Assembly (NCBI RefSeq): GCF_900099825.1
Contig: NZ_LT629693.1
Coordinates: forward strand, 1,550,001-1,614,000
Origin: Bradyrhizobium ottawaense
GTDB lineage: Bacteria > Pseudomonadota > Alphaproteobacteria > Rhizobiales > Xanthobacteraceae
Direction: 5' to 3'
Length of the DNA: 64,000 bases
Shown: one piece after another, positions 62,708 to 64,000 of the stretch
How the letters are laid out: each line of letters begins with the position of its first letter
Position numbering within the stretch: position 1 is the first letter of the stretch
Position numbers and translations under genes: made by a program
Notes under the pieces: generated by a model
The model's database searches: none
What the model was told of the DNA's origin: nothing
What the model saw: only the letters and a program-made list of their open reading frames with translations

Positions 62708-63166
62708 TCAGCGCGGCACCACCGCTGTCGCTTCGATCTCGACGCGCGCGGCCTTCTCGACCAGGCGCACCACCTGGACCAGCGCCATCGCCGGATAATG
62801 CGCACCAAGGATCTCGCGATAGACCCGGCCGAGCGTTTTGAGGCTGGCGAGATATTCCTCGATATCGACGACGTACCAGGTCAGCCGCACCAGATGCTCA
62901 GGTCTCGCGCCACCCTCGCTGAGGATGGCAGCAATGTTGCTCAGCGCCTGACGCACCTGGGCGACAAAGTCCGGAGCCAAATGGCCCTGCGTATCCCAAC
63001 CAATCACGCCGCCGGTGACGACGAGACGGCCATCGGCCGCCATGCCGTTGGCGTAGCCTTTCGGCATCGGCCAGCCGCTCGGCTGCAGCACTTGCGGGCC
63101 GGTGGACGGGGCGTCGGTCTTGGGATGCGGCACCACCGTCAAGGTGGGGCCTTTGGGCGCGTTCAC
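62708..63166 (-). CDS. RidA/YjgF-family protein lacking the catalytic Arg
   Basis: 152-residue Rid-family protein. The core GRLVVTGGVIGWDTQGHLAP, DFVAQVRQALSNIAAIL and VEIEATAVV are typical. Where canonical RidA has Arg (PARTCVEV), this one has Met (PAMALVQV), so imine deaminase activity of the RidA kind is unlikely; it belongs with the Arg-less Rid subgroups. It is 16 bases downstream of the acyl-CoA ligase gene in the same direction and probably functions in that pathway. Confidence 0.87.
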   Translation of the reverse strand: MNAPKGPTLTVVPHPKTDAPSTGPQVLQPSGWPMPKGYANGMAADGRLVVTGGVIGWDTQGHLAPDFVAQVRQALSNIAAILSEGGARPEHLVRLTWYVVDIEEYLASLKTLGRVYREILGAHYPAMALVQVVRLVEKAARVEIEATAVVPR

Positions 63167-63182
63167 GTTCTATTTTCCTTCT

Positions 63183-64000
63183 TCATTCAGCGGCAGCACT
63201 CGACGACACCGCGCTGGCCGCGGCCATCTGCCGTAACGCAAACCGCCGCAGCTTGCCGGTCTCGGTCTTCGGCAGCGCCTCGACATATTCGATGGCGCGC
63301 GGATATTTATAGGGCGCGATCTCGCGCTTGACGTGTTCCTGCAACGCCGCCGTCAGCGCGGCATCGCCCTCGGCGCCGCCCGCAAGCACCACATAGGCCT
63401 TGACGATCATGCCGCGCGCTTCGTCGGGCGCGCCGACCACGCCGCACTCGGCCACGGCGGGATGCGACAGCAACGCCGCTTCGATCTCGGGGCCTGCGAT
63501 GTTGTAGCCGGAAGAGACGATCATGTCGTCCGAGCGCGCCACAAAGGACAGCCGGCCGTTGGCGTCGCTGACGAAGGAATCGCCGGTCAGGTTCCAGCCG
63601 TCGCGCACATAGTTCGACTGCCTGGCGTCGGCGAGATAGCGGCATCCGGTGGGACCGCGGACCGCGAGCTTGCCGACCGTGCCCGCCGGCAATTCCTTCA
63701 TGTCGTCGTCGACGATCTTGGCTTCGTAGCCGGTGACCGGATAGCCGGTGGTTCCGGCGGCGGCGTCGCCAAGCCGGTTGGTGATGAAGATGTGCAGCAG
63801 CTCGGTCGAGCCGATGCCGTCGAGAATCGTCTTGCCGGTCCGGCGGGTCCAGGCGTCGAACACCGGCGCCGGCAGGGTCTCACCGGCCGAGACCGCGAGC
63901 CGCAGCGACGACAGGTCAGCGCCCTTGTCCATCGCCGCCATCATCGCGCGATAGGCGGTGGGCGAGGTAAAGCAGATCGTGGCCTTGTAGGTCTCGATGA
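63183..64000 (-). CDS. AMP-dependent acyl-CoA ligase, C-terminal part (benzoate/aminobenzoate-CoA-ligase-like)
   Basis: The open frame continues to the window edge, so the N-terminal half of the gene lies outside. About 272 residues are seen. They include the adenylate-forming motifs LDGIGSTELLHIFITN, KLAVRGPTGCRYLADARQSN, YVRDGWNLTGDSFV, RSDDMIVSSGYNI and the C-terminal catalytic Lys in LPKTETGKLRRF. The sequence TICFTSPTAYRAMM at the edge resembles benzoate- and 2-aminobenzoate-CoA ligases. Exact substrate is uncertain. Confidence 0.85.
   Translation of the reverse strand, partial: IETYKATICFTSPTAYRAMMAAMDKGADLSSLRLAVSAGETLPAPVFDAWTRRTGKTILDGIGSTELLHIFITNRLGDAAAGTTGYPVTGYEAKIVDDDMKELPAGTVGKLAVRGPTGCRYLADARQSNYVRDGWNLTGDSFVSDANGRLSFVARSDDMIVSSGYNIAGPEIEAALLSHPAVAECGVVGAPDEARGMIVKAYVVLAGGAEGDAALTAALQEHVKREIAPYKYPRAIEYVEALPKTETGKLRRFALRQMAAASAVSSSAAAE

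Noticed and set aside
1..64000. CRISPR arrays, rRNA, tRNA, integrases, transposases or prophage genes
   Set aside because: None could be seen by eye: no regularly spaced repeats, no tRNA-like cloverleaf ends and no recombinase motifs in the translated frames.

Overview
The window is a GC-rich chromosomal segment of an alphaproteobacterium, most likely Bradyrhizobium or a close relative. This rests on codon usage, Tat-style substrate-binding proteins, abundant ABC and TRAP transporters, small secreted proteins and palindromic intergenic repeats. That placement is inference from gene content and style; no rRNA or tRNA was seen to confirm it.

Layout. 0.3-12.3 kb: a peptide-type ABC operon with a fused double ATPase, an alpha/beta hydrolase, an FAD amine oxidase divergent from a VOC protein, and a sugar-type ABC importer lacking its ATPase. 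12.3-16.1 kb: an NCS2-like permease plus a biuret-hydrolase-like cysteine hydrolase, divergent from formamidase (amiF). 16.1-22.4 kb: a mosaic repeat, a two-component system, a Gly/Met/His-repeat secreted protein, a glycosidase-like protein, gene fragments, and a His-rich protein with a Zur-like box. 22.6-48.3 kb: a purine, ureide and biuret nitrogen-scavenging island. It holds allantoate amidohydrolase, two BMP-family ABC importers (one carrying biuH and a purine-type deaminase), a Tsx-like outer-membrane channel, 8-oxoguanine deaminase, xanthine dehydrogenase, uricase, a urate-type NCS2 permease, a UraD-UraH fusion, allantoinase PuuE and a DUF3830 protein. 48.4-54.9 kb: small secreted proteins, an aldose-1-epimerase-like protein, an LLM flavin oxidoreductase, a quinone reductase, a DUF2889 protein and a SulP transporter. 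55.0-62.7 kb: a hexuronate (fructuronate/mannonate) module with UxuA, a Zn alcohol dehydrogenase, TRAP DctMQP, a GntR/FCD regulator and a divergent fructuronate reductase. 62.7-64.0 kb: a Rid-family protein and the C-terminal part of an acyl-CoA ligase cut by the window end.

How it works together. The island encodes an almost complete route: uptake of nucleobases or nucleosides (Tsx, BMP ABC, NCS2), oxidation of hypoxanthine/xanthine to urate, then HIU, OHCU, allantoin, allantoate and ureidoglycolate, plus ammonia release from biuret-like compounds and formamide. Reading the intergenic regions shows seven good sigma-54 (GG-N10-GC) promoter matches and two near matches in front of these operons. 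This points to one nitrogen-controlled (probably NtrC/RpoN) regulon covering formamide, biuret and purine use. This shared promoter architecture, with the uncharacterised DUF3830 gene leading the allantoin operon and the biuH-bearing BMP transporter, is the most interesting content of the window.
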